6,167 nt of DNA from Actinomycetes bacterium. GTDB lineage: Bacteria; Actinomycetota; Actinomycetes; Actinomycetales; Cellulomonadaceae. The notes below the pieces were generated by a model, which was not told the origin of the DNA, did not search any database, and saw only the letters and a program-made list of their open reading frames with translations. The stretch covers positions 1 to 6,167 of the forward strand of contig JAEWEI010000120.1 of NCBI GenBank assembly GCA_023389545.1. Reading direction: 5' to 3'. Below are positions 1 through 6,117 of this stretch, piece by piece; position 1 is the first letter of the stretch; each line of letters begins with the position of its first letter. Both the position numbers and the translations under genes were made by a program.

Positions 1-50
1 CGGGCGGAGATCTGCCGCCGGGTGAGCTGGGTGGGAGTGGTGGCGCTCAT
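1..50 (-). CDS. N-terminal start of a second gene, probably the partner ABC half-transporter (partial)
   Basis: Only the first 16 full codons are in the window (minus strand, ATG at 50-48), reading MSATTPTQLTRRQISA; the rest lies beyond base 1. The ATG shares four bases (ATGA) with the stop of the ABC transporter gene upstream of it. A good Shine-Dalgarno (AGGAG, plus-strand 58-62) sits 7 bases before it. Start, ribosome site and overlap together make this a convincing gene start. The visible residues are polar and carry no diagnostic motif. The identity as the second half of a heterodimeric ABC exporter-type transporter is inferred only from the tight coupling, because half-transporters of this kind are commonly encoded in overlapping pairs. 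Another iron-related gene, such as a siderophore biosynthesis or utilisation protein, cannot be excluded. Confidence 0.7.
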   Translation of the reverse strand, partial: MSATTPTQLTRRQISA

Positions 51-1822
51 CGGGTGGCTCCTGCGTTGCTCGTGAGGTCGACGGCGCGGGCGTAGTACGA
101 GTCGGCTGCGCGCAGCCGCTCGGGCGGCCCCTGCTCGACGATCCGGCCGCCCACCAGCACGATCACCTCGTCCACGTCCTGCACCGTGGTGAGCCGGTGC
201 GCCACGACCAGCACGGTGCGGCCCTGGCCGGCGCGCTCGAGCGCCTCGACCAGCGCGGCCTCCGACGCGGCGTCCACCTGGGACGTGGGCTCGTCGAGCA
301 CCAGCACAGGGGCGTCCTTGAGCAGCGCCCGGGCGACTGCCACACGCTGCGCCTGCCCACCCGAGAGGCTGACCCCGCGCTCGCCGACGCGGGTGGCCAG
401 GCCGTCCGGGAGCCCGCGCACGTGGTCGGCCAGGTTCGCCTCGGCGAGCGCGTGCCACAGGCGCTCGTCGTCGGCGTCGGGGGCCGCCAGGCGCAGGTTG
501 TCGGCGAGGGCGCCGGTGAACAGGTAGGTGCTCTGGGCGACGACGGAGAGCTGGGCGCGGGCCCAGTCCAACGGCGCCGCGGCGAGGTCGTGGCCGCCGA
601 TGCGCACTGTGCCGGACGTGGGCCGCAGGTGGCCCTGGAGCAGTGCGGTGACTGTCGTCTTGCCTGATCCGGACGGCCCGATGAGGGCGGTGCGCCCGCC
701 GACGGGGACGGTCAGAGTGACGCCGTCGAGCACCTGGTGGCCGCCCGGGTAGGCGAACCGCACCTGCTCGAGCGCGAGGGCGGGCGTGGCGGCGTCGCCC
801 CCGGGCGCGGCCCGCTCAGCCGTCCTCGCGGGGGCGCGCAGGCTCACGGCCGGGGCCTCGACGCCCTCGGCGTCCACGACGTCCGGGACCATCGACAGCA
901 CGCCCTCGATCTCGCGCACGGCGGCACGCCCGCCCATTCCCACGTAGAAGAACTGGCCGATGCGGTCCAGCGGCTCGAGCAGCACTGTGGACACGAGCAC
1001 CACGGCCACCGCCTGGCCGGGGGTGATCGCGCCGTCGCGCAGCCGTGCCATCGCCAGGCCCGCGGCGGCGGTGACCATGCCCAGTGAGAACGCGGAGTCG
1101 ACGATGAGCAGCACGAGCTGGTTGCCGGCCAGCAGGCGCATCACCTGCAGGCGCAGCTGCTCGGCGGCGTGGGCCAGCTCGGCGCCCTTGGCCTCGGCGC
1201 GGTGGAACGCCGTCGACGTGGGCAGGCCCTGCAGGCCGTCGAGGAACTGCGCGGCGAACCGCCGGCCCGTGGCGCGGTACTCGTCGGACACCTTGCGGAA
1301 CACCCGCTGGAAGCCGCCCACCAGCACGGGGATGGCCGGGACGGCGAGTGCCAGCCACCCAGCGACCACCCAGTCCACCGTCGCGCCGAGCACCGCCAGC
1401 GCGATGAGCGGCACCGTGAGGGAGGCGATCATCGGGCCGATGAACGTGGACTCGTAGAACGCGGCGCGTTCGACGCCGTCGGTGGCCGTCGACACGAACC
1501 GCCCGGACCGCTGCTGCGTGCGGAACGTGACGCCGAGCCGGAAGAGCTGGCGCAGCAGCACGTCGCGGCGCTCGCCCTCGCGGGCGCCCACGCCCGCCAG
1601 GCTCAGGTGTGACCCGAGGTAGGCGCTGACCGCCGCGACGAGCAGGCCGATGAGGACGGTGGCCATCGCGCCGGCGCCAGGCCGAGCCCCGGACCGCGCG
1701 GTGTCCAGCACCGCGCCGACGCCGACGAAGGCCACTGTGGTGCTCGCGGCGGTGGCCCACGTGAGCGCGGCGGGGACGAGCACCACGTGGCGCGGCAGAG
1801 CGGGGGTGAGCGGGGAGGCCAT
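47..1822 (-). CDS. ABC exporter-type half-transporter, fused permease and ATPase, probably iron-regulated
   Basis: This 591-residue protein has the size and layout of a type IV (exporter-fold) ABC half-transporter. An N-terminal membrane domain (about residues 10-300) has hydrophobic stretches near 13-40, 53-76, 127-148, 150-170, 232-258 and 268-290. An Ala/Pro-rich linker (about 315-347) leads to the nucleotide-binding domain. That domain has Walker A GPSGSGKTT at 382-390, Q-loop Q430, signature LSGGQ at 486-490, Walker B VLVLDEP at 506-512 with catalytic E511, and switch H542. All ATPase motifs are intact. It should act as a dimer in the plasma membrane, probably with the product of the overlapping next gene. 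The ATG at 1822 has no Shine-Dalgarno, but a -10 element lies 6 bases before it, so the mRNA looks leaderless. The adjacent DtxR/IdeR-like box suggests iron repression and a role in siderophore transport, as with IrtAB or YbtPQ, which import with an exporter fold. Substrate and direction are inferred. A CydCD-like thiol exporter is an alternative that the iron box makes less likely. Confidence 0.93.
   Translation of the reverse strand: MASPLTPALPRHVVLVPAALTWATAASTTVAFVGVGAVLDTARSGARPGAGAMATVLIGLLVAAVSAYLGSHLSLAGVGAREGERRDVLLRQLFRLGVTFRTQQRSGRFVSTATDGVERAAFYESTFIGPMIASLTVPLIALAVLGATVDWVVAGWLALAVPAIPVLVGGFQRVFRKVSDEYRATGRRFAAQFLDGLQGLPTSTAFHRAEAKGAELAHAAEQLRLQVMRLLAGNQLVLLIVDSAFSLGMVTAAAGLAMARLRDGAITPGQAVAVVLVSTVLLEPLDRIGQFFYVGMGGRAAVREIEGVLSMVPDVVDAEGVEAPAVSLRAPARTAERAAPGGDAATPALALEQVRFAYPGGHQVLDGVTLTVPVGGRTALIGPSGSGKTTVTALLQGHLRPTSGTVRIGGHDLAAAPLDWARAQLSVVAQSTYLFTGALADNLRLAAPDADDERLWHALAEANLADHVRGLPDGLATRVGERGVSLSGGQAQRVAVARALLKDAPVLVLDEPTSQVDAASEAALVEALERAGQGRTVLVVAHRLTTVQDVDEVIVLVGGRIVEQGPPERLRAADSYYARAVDLTSNAGATR
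58..62 (-). promoter_or_regulatory. Shine-Dalgarno of the partial downstream gene
   Basis: The minus strand reads AGGAG, then 7 bases, then the ATG at 50-48. It lies inside the last codons of the upstream ABC gene and fixes the start of the partial gene. With the ATGA overlap it suggests translational coupling, giving near-equal amounts of the two proteins. Confidence 0.7.
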
Positions 1823-1828
1823 GGTCAG

Positions 1829-1834
1829 ATTTTA
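1829..1834 (-). promoter_or_regulatory. -10 element of a leaderless promoter for the ABC gene
   Basis: On the minus strand TAAAAT (5 of 6 matches to TATAAT) is followed by CTGACC and then the ATG at 1822. This would place the transcription start at or next to the A of the start codon. Its first three bases are the last three of the iron box, so a bound repressor would block polymerase. No convincing -35 hexamer is visible 16-19 bases upstream. The call rests on position and sequence only. Confidence 0.55.
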
Positions 1835-1850
1835 GGGTTGCCTGCCCTAA
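1832..1850. promoter_or_regulatory. DtxR/IdeR-type iron box
   Basis: The plus strand reads TTAGGGTTGCCTGCCCTAA. The arms TTAGGG and CCCTAA are a perfect inverted repeat, and one more pair flanks the central base. Against the DtxR/IdeR consensus TTAGGTTAGSCTAACCTAA it matches 15 of 19 positions; the mismatches are at 6, 8, 13 and 14, and the outer TTAGG/CCTAA arms are complete. It is an AT-richer island in a very GC-rich window, overlaps the -10 element and ends 9 bases before the ABC gene start. A metal-loaded DtxR-family repressor bound here would be expected to shut off the ABC operon when iron is plentiful. Binding is inferred from sequence; a manganese-responsive family member is the main alternative. 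Confidence 0.75.
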
Positions 1851-1903
1851 GGGCTCGGACGTTGGTCCTGGGCCGCGCGCCCTGCGGCATGGCGTGCCCG
1901 GCG

Positions 1904-1946
1904 ACAACGGCCCGGCGAGAGCCGATGGCTCCCACCGGGCCGTTGT
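1904..1946 (-). terminator. Hairpin terminator after the glycosyltransferase operon
   Basis: Arms ACAACGGCCCGG (1904-1915) and CCGGGCCGTTGT (1935-1946) pair perfectly over 12 bp. The 19-base loop holds a second small stem, GAGCC (1919-1923) with GGCTC (1927-1931). The structure begins 5 bases after the glycosyltransferase stop codon, the expected place for a terminator. There is no T-run after it on the minus strand, so it is either a U-less terminator of the kind often proposed in actinomycetes or a 3'-end stabilising structure. It separates the glycan operon from the iron-box promoter. Confidence 0.65.
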
Positions 1947-1951
1947 GCCCC

Positions 1952-2971
1952 TCAGCTGAAGCCGATGGCGCGTTGGGCGACGCGGTAGGCGAGCACCGTG
2001 ACCCGGCGGCCGGCGGCGCCGGGCAGGTGGCAGATCTGGCCGAGCGCAGACCAGCGGACCTCGCGGTAGACCGCCGGGTCCTGGGCGCGCAGCCGCGCCC
2101 AGAGGCGCTCCTTCTCCGCCAGGGCCTGCGGGGTGCCGGCACGGATCAGCAGGACCGAGGACACCGCACAGGTGATCTGCGCGTAGTGCAGCAGGTATTT
2201 GCGCAGGCGCCTGTCGTGCACGCTCACCCCGGACAGGTGCTCGAGCATCAGCCAGTTGACCCGCAGCTGCTGGTCGATGCGCCGCAGCATCACGGCCTCG
2301 TGGACGGATTGGTCCTCGCGGCCGATGAAGTACCGGTACAGGTCGACGTCGAGGTAGTACAGGGTCCGCACGTGGGCCAGCGGGACGAACGCGTAGAGGC
2401 TGTCCACGTAGAACGTGTGCTCGGGCAGGCGCAGGCCCGCTGCGCGCAGCACGTCGGTGCGGTAGATGAGGGCGTGCATCATCATGTACTGCCGCTTGGC
2501 GAACCGGCGCGTCTGCGACCAGGTGAGCTCGCGCCCGCGCGGCAGCGCCCCGCGGTACCGCACGGCGGTCTTGGTGCGCTTGCCGACCTTCTCGTACACG
2601 AAGTTCGAGACCAGCAGGTCCACGGGGCGCCCGCCCGCGACGAACCCGCGCAGCGTCGCCAGCACCTGCGCGAACGCGTCCGGGTCGAGCCAGTCGTCCG
2701 CGTCCACGACCTTCAGGTACGCGCCCTGGGCGTGGGCCAGGCCGGTGTTGATCGCCGACCCGTGCCCCCCGTTGGCCTTGCGCAGCAGGCGCACCGCGCC
2801 CGGGTGCGCGTCGACGTACTGCTGGGCGAGCGCGGCCGTGCCGTCCGTCGACCCGTCGTCGACGACCACGACCTCGACGTCGGCCCCGAACCCGGTCAAC
2901 GAGTCCAGCGCGCGGGCCAGGTAGTCCTGCGCGTTGTACGCGGGGACCACCACGGACAGCACCGGGCTCAT
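1952..2971 (-). CDS. Family 2 (GT-A) glycosyltransferase
   Basis: This 339-residue protein begins with the typical GT2 fold: LSVVVPAYN at residues 5-13, the nucleotide-sugar motif VVVDDGSTDGT at 35-45, NGGHGSAINTG at 67-77, and the metal-binding DxD motif in VVDADDW at 88-94 (D90, D92). FYVDSLYAF (187-195) probably carries the catalytic-base aspartate (D190), and REDQSVH (218-224) resembles the substrate-side motif of EpsJ/WcaA-like enzymes. I see no signal peptide and no clear membrane segment, so it should work on the cytoplasmic face of the membrane. It would transfer a sugar from a nucleotide sugar to a lipid carrier or surface glycan; donor and acceptor cannot be read from the sequence. 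Its ATG overlaps the stop of the GtrA-like gene (ATGA) and has only a weak ribosome site, which points to translational coupling and a shared task. Family is secure, the specific role is not. Confidence 0.93.
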   Translation of the reverse strand: MSPVLSVVVPAYNAQDYLARALDSLTGFGADVEVVVVDDGSTDGTAALAQQYVDAHPGAVRLLRKANGGHGSAINTGLAHAQGAYLKVVDADDWLDPDAFAQVLATLRGFVAGGRPVDLLVSNFVYEKVGKRTKTAVRYRGALPRGRELTWSQTRRFAKRQYMMMHALIYRTDVLRAAGLRLPEHTFYVDSLYAFVPLAHVRTLYYLDVDLYRYFIGREDQSVHEAVMLRRIDQQLRVNWLMLEHLSGVSVHDRRLRKYLLHYAQITCAVSSVLLIRAGTPQALAEKERLWARLRAQDPAVYREVRWSALGQICHLPGAAGRRVTVLAYRVAQRAIGFS

Positions 2972-3588
2972 GACGCGAGCGCCTGCTCAGGGGCGTCCAC
3001 GACGGGCACCTGCTTGAAGATCACCTTGAAGATCGGGAAGAAGACCCAGAAGGAGATCGCGGAGTTGATGATCATCGTGACGAAGTCCGCGAGGGTCTCG
3101 CCCGTGCCGCCCAGGCCCCACGTGTCGATGAACAAGTCGTAGATCGGCGTCTTGTACAGGCCCTGCGCGGCGGCGGCGATCAGGGTGATCACCACGTACG
3201 CGATGGCGTACCAGATGGCCGCCTTCGTGATCGACGAGTTCGACTTGAACGTGATGCTCCGCTGCGCGAAGAAGTTGATCACCTGGGCGATCAGCAGGGT
3301 GATCTGCACGGCAAGGAAGTACGCCAGCCCGCCGCCGCCAGCCGGCAGCGCGCCCGCGGCGTAGTCGAAGATGAAGTACTGCGAGCCATCTGGGCTGGAC
3401 CCGATGGGCCAGATCTGGAACGCGGTGTCCACGAGGGCCGTCATGCCGAAGACCCACTTGATCAGGGGCATCAGCGCGAGCTGCAGCACGGTGATGCCGT
3501 TGCTCAGCACAAAGAACACGATGAACTGGGCGACACCGGGGCGCGCCGTGGCGAACCGGCCCCAGGCGGCCTTCAGGCGGGTGAACAT
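2968..3588 (-). CDS. GtrA-like small membrane protein
   Basis: This 206-residue protein has four predicted membrane segments at about 20-47, 87-108, 122-142 and 167-192. The segment NFFAQRSITFKSN (105-117) after the second helix matches the conserved NF-x(3)-R-x(3)-F pattern of the GtrA family (PF04138). The SNGIT run in the first helix also fits. GtrA-type proteins are implicated in flipping or handling polyprenyl-phosphate-linked sugars during surface-polysaccharide glycosylation. Most are about 120-150 residues. The extra length here is largely a loop between helices 1 and 2 (about 50-86), rich in Gly, Pro and aromatics. The gene starts 25 bases after the glycoside hydrolase stop. A purine stretch (GAAGAGAGA, minus strand) ends about 7 bases before the ATG and is a plausible ribosome site. 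The 3' end overlaps the glycosyltransferase start. The start is well placed; family assignment is by motif and topology, and function is inferred. Confidence 0.85.
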   Translation of the reverse strand: MFTRLKAAWGRFATARPGVAQFIVFFVLSNGITVLQLALMPLIKWVFGMTALVDTAFQIWPIGSSPDGSQYFIFDYAAGALPAGGGGLAYFLAVQITLLIAQVINFFAQRSITFKSNSSITKAAIWYAIAYVVITLIAAAAQGLYKTPIYDLFIDTWGLGGTGETLADFVTMIINSAISFWVFFPIFKVIFKQVPVVDAPEQALAS

Positions 3589-3613
3589 GGTGAGGTCTCT
3601 CTTCTGTGCAGGA

Positions 3614-6013
3614 TCAGGCGTCGCGACGCAGGTCGCGCAGCGTGGCGCGGTTGGCGCGCCGGTTGCGGAAGAAGGCGCGCGCGGTGGCGCCGAATCCGGT
3701 GAAGAAGTGGCCGTTGACGATCCGGACGAGCCCGTCGACCATCTCGGCGGAGACCATGCCCCCGGTCATCTTCCCGATGGCGCGCAGCGGCATGTTCAGC
3801 AGGAACAGGATGTTCAAGTCGGGCGTGCCCTTGCGGTCGGCCACGTCGCGACGCCAGGCCAGCACCCGGTACGCGAGCCGTGCCAGCGGGGAGCGCGCCT
3901 GGGCCATCCGGTCCAGCGCGTGGTTCACGCTCAGCGGCCCTGACCACTCGGCGGCCGGGAGGGGACGTCCCAGCAGCGCGGCGAAGTCGGCGTCCGGGAC
4001 GTTGCGGACATCGCCGGTGCGGTAGCACGCCGGCACGTCCTCGACGCGGGCGGGCACGGTGCCGGTCACGTCGACCGGAACGGCCAGCGGCAGGTCGTCG
4101 ACGTGGGCGCCGGCGAGCACCTCCCAGGAACCCTGCTCCACCTGCCAGGCGCCCGTCACCGTGTCCCAGTGCCGGAACGCGGCGTCCCCGAGCGGGACGC
4201 TCACCGTGGCGGACTCGCCCGGCTGCAGCTCGACGCGGGCGAAGCCGGCGAGCGTGCGCACCGGACGGTGCACCCCCGCCGAGACCCGGCGCACGTACAC
4301 CTGCACCACATCCGCGCCCGCGACGGCGCCGGTGTTGGTCACCGTGACGGTCGCCGAGTCCTGTGACGCCGACAGGCCGGCGTACGCGAACGTCGTGTAG
4401 GAGAGGCCGAAACCGAACGGGAACGCCACCGGGACCCCGGCGCTCGTGTAGTACCGGTACCCGACGTACGGGCCTTCGCGGTACTCGGCGCTGCGGCCCA
4501 GGGCGGGGAACGCCCCCGCCGTCGGGGTGTCGGCCAGCGCCACCGGCATCGTCTCGGCCAGGCGCCCGGAGGGGTTCACCTCGCCGGTCAGCACGTCGAG
4601 CATGCCGCCCGCGCCCGCCTGCCCGGCCAGGTAGCCGTGCACCAGGGCGCGCGCCGAGCCGAGCCACGGCGTCTCGATCACGCCACCGCCGGCCAGCACC
4701 ACCACTGTGGCGGGGTTCACCTCGGCGACGGCCGCGAGCAGGTCGGTCTGGACCTTGTGCAGCGACAGCGTCGAGCGGTCCAGGCCCTCCGACTCCGCGA
4801 TCTCGTCCAGCCCAAGGAAGAGCAGTGCGACATCCGCGCCGCGGGCTGCCTGCACAGCGGCGTCGTGCAGCGCGGCGTCAGGCGTCCCGTCGCGTCGGAA
4901 GCCCTGGACGACGGCCGTCACGTCGAGCTTGCTGTCACCGATCACGTCGACGATGGAGTCCAGGCGGGTCGGGTTCACAGCCGACGAGCCGGAGCCCTGG
5001 TAGCGCGGCGTGCGCGCGAAGTCGCCGATCACCGCGACGCGCGTTCCAGCCGCCAGCGGCAGGATCGCCTCGTCGTTCTTCAGCAGCACCGCGGATCGGG
5101 CCGCCACCGACCGCGCGAGCGCGTGGTGGGTCTCGAGGTCCACGGGCTGGGCCGTGCCCGGCTCGCGCGCCTCGGCGACGAGCCGCAGGACCTCCGCGGC
5201 GCGCGCGTCCAGGTCCGCCTCGTCGAGCCGCCCGGAGCGCACTGCCTCGACGATCTGCCGCGCGGAGTCCAGCCCAGCGGCGGGCATCTCGAGCGTCCCG
5301 CCGGCCGCGACCGCGGCCACGATGTCGTTGGACCCGCCCCAGTCGGAGACGACGGCGCCGTCGAAGCCCCACTCGTCGCGCAGCACCTGCGTCAGGAGGA
5401 ACGGGTCCTCGTGGGCGTAGACGCCGTTGACCAGGTTGTACGCCGACATGATCGTGCGGGGCTTGGCCTCCGTGACCACGATTCCGAACGCCGTCAGGTA
5501 GACCTCCCGCAGCGTCCGCTCATCGACCACGGAGTCCGAGACCATGCGGCGCAGCTCCTGCGAGTTCGCCGCGAAGTGCTTCGGGCAGGCCGCCACGCCC
5601 TGCGACTGGATGCCCCGCACGTACCCGGCGGCCATCTTCCCGGCCAGCAGCGGGTCCTCGGAGAAGTACTCGAAACTGCGGCCCCCCAGCGGGGACCGCT
5701 TGATGTTGAGGCCCGGGCCGAGCAGCACGTCCACGTCCTGCGCGGCGGCCTCGGCGCCCAGCGCCATGCCGATGCTCTCGGCGAGCTCGACGTCCCAGGT
5801 GTTCGCGACGGCAGCGGCCGTCGGGAAGCAGGTGGCCTCCTGCGAGGCCGCGATCCCCAGGTGGTCGGCCGCGCCGAGCTGCTTGCGCACCCCGTGCGGG
5901 CCGTCGGCCAGCCACAGCGACCGCACACCGTGCCGGGGCAGGTCGTACGTCTCCCACACCGACTTGCCCGTCAGCAGGGCGGCCTTCTCGAGCAGGGTCA
6001 GGTTCTCGATCAT
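3614..6013 (-). CDS. Family 3 glycoside hydrolase (beta-glucosidase-like) with C-terminal extension
   Basis: This 799-residue enzyme should release terminal beta-linked sugars by a retaining mechanism. Residues 1 to about 285 form the GH3 N-terminal barrel: ADGPHGVRK at 36-44 with the sugar-binding D37, GLNIKRSPLGGRSFEYFSEDP at 101-121, KHFAANSQE at 145-153, and nucleophile D224 in VVSDWGG (221-227). The GH3 C-terminal domain (about 305-520) includes ESEGLDR at 407-413; E409 is the likely acid/base. PFGFGLSYT (532-540) leads into a fibronectin-III-like domain (about 550-650). The final 140-150 residues are an extension outside the standard domains. There is no signal peptide, so the enzyme is predicted to be cytoplasmic. 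The ATG at 6013 has a ribosome site, while the open frame upstream is Arg/Pro-rich and has no GTG or TTG start. It heads an operon with the GtrA-like and glycosyltransferase genes. That could mean glycan or glycolipid turnover instead of simple sugar catabolism. Substrate (gluco- or xyloside) is undetermined. Confidence 0.95.
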   Translation of the reverse strand: MIENLTLLEKAALLTGKSVWETYDLPRHGVRSLWLADGPHGVRKQLGAADHLGIAASQEATCFPTAAAVANTWDVELAESIGMALGAEAAAQDVDVLLGPGLNIKRSPLGGRSFEYFSEDPLLAGKMAAGYVRGIQSQGVAACPKHFAANSQELRRMVSDSVVDERTLREVYLTAFGIVVTEAKPRTIMSAYNLVNGVYAHEDPFLLTQVLRDEWGFDGAVVSDWGGSNDIVAAVAAGGTLEMPAAGLDSARQIVEAVRSGRLDEADLDARAAEVLRLVAEAREPGTAQPVDLETHHALARSVAARSAVLLKNDEAILPLAAGTRVAVIGDFARTPRYQGSGSSAVNPTRLDSIVDVIGDSKLDVTAVVQGFRRDGTPDAALHDAAVQAARGADVALLFLGLDEIAESEGLDRSTLSLHKVQTDLLAAVAEVNPATVVVLAGGGVIETPWLGSARALVHGYLAGQAGAGGMLDVLTGEVNPSGRLAETMPVALADTPTAGAFPALGRSAEYREGPYVGYRYYTSAGVPVAFPFGFGLSYTTFAYAGLSASQDSATVTVTNTGAVAGADVVQVYVRRVSAGVHRPVRTLAGFARVELQPGESATVSVPLGDAAFRHWDTVTGAWQVEQGSWEVLAGAHVDDLPLAVPVDVTGTVPARVEDVPACYRTGDVRNVPDADFAALLGRPLPAAEWSGPLSVNHALDRMAQARSPLARLAYRVLAWRRDVADRKGTPDLNILFLLNMPLRAIGKMTGGMVSAEMVDGLVRIVNGHFFTGFGATARAFFRNRRANRATLRDLRRDA

Positions 6014-6108
6014 GGTTTCCTCGATCGTGCGTGGCGGCCCAGGCGGCCTGGAGATGGGAGCCGCGCGCGATCGGCGGACGCGGTGGCGTCCTTGCCGAGG
6101 AGCCGCAC
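6010..6108 (-). CDS. Doubtful 32-residue leader ORF, or the tail of an upstream gene
   Basis: On the minus strand a GTG at 6108 is preceded by AAGGAG (plus-strand 6114-6119) with a 5-base spacer. It opens a 32-codon frame rich in Arg, Ala and Pro. Its TGA stop overlaps the ATG of the glycoside hydrolase gene as ATGA. Strong ribosome site plus coupling overlap is what a translated leader would show. However, the same frame is open to the window edge, so it could equally be the last codons of a longer upstream gene. All three minus-strand frames here lack stops and have similar third-position G/C content, so openness alone proves nothing. The peptide matches nothing I recognise. Confidence 0.25.
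   Translation of the reverse strand: MRLLGKDATASADRARLPSPGRLGRHARSRKP
6018..6022 (-). promoter_or_regulatory. Shine-Dalgarno of the glycoside hydrolase gene
   Basis: The minus strand reads GAGGA, four bases, then the ATG at 6013. The spacing is short but usable. It supports this ATG over any upstream start in the same open frame. Confidence 0.6.
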
Positions 6109-6117
6109 GCGCGCTCC
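6057..6117. repeat. Stem-loop flanked by an imperfect direct repeat in the glycoside hydrolase leader
   Basis: The core is GGACGC (6076-6081), loop GGTG, GCGTCC (6086-6091). The stem extends outward by TCGGC (6071-6075) pairing with GCCGA (6094-6098), interrupted only by a two-base TT bulge at 6092-6093, for 11 pairs in all. On each side lies a copy of GGAGCCGC (6057-6064 and 6099-6106), both followed by alternating CG. It could terminate an upstream gene, act as a leader structure for the hydrolase operon, or form part of an operator. GC-rich DNA makes such stems easily by chance, so function is uncertain. Confidence 0.4.

Noticed and set aside
1787..3142. Long plus-strand open frame of 451 codons
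   Set aside because: It lies opposite the glycosyltransferase and crosses the terminator and the GtrA-like gene end. Its product is His/Val/Arg/Gln-rich and low in complexity, typical of the antisense of a GC-rich gene. The minus-strand proteins have clear family motifs.
3573..4667. Minus-strand alternate frame of 364 codons within GH3
   Set aside because: Arg/Gly/Pro-rich shadow frame of GH3 without recognisable domains or a ribosome site.
970..4710. Recurring CACTGTGG octamer at several places (near 975, 1735 and 4705)
   Set aside because: The copies fall inside coding sequence as the antisense of ACAGTG-type Thr-Val codons, with no regular spacing or symmetry.
6039..6051. Short palindrome CCAGG-CGG-CCTGG near the GH3 start
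   Set aside because: A 5-bp stem in DNA this GC-rich is expected by chance, and it matches no operator that I know.
6055..6068. TGGGAGC resembling half of a CelR/LacI-type operator (TGGGAGCGCTCCCA)
   Set aside because: Only the first seven bases match; the second half is CGCGCGC instead of GCTCCCA, so no palindrome is formed.
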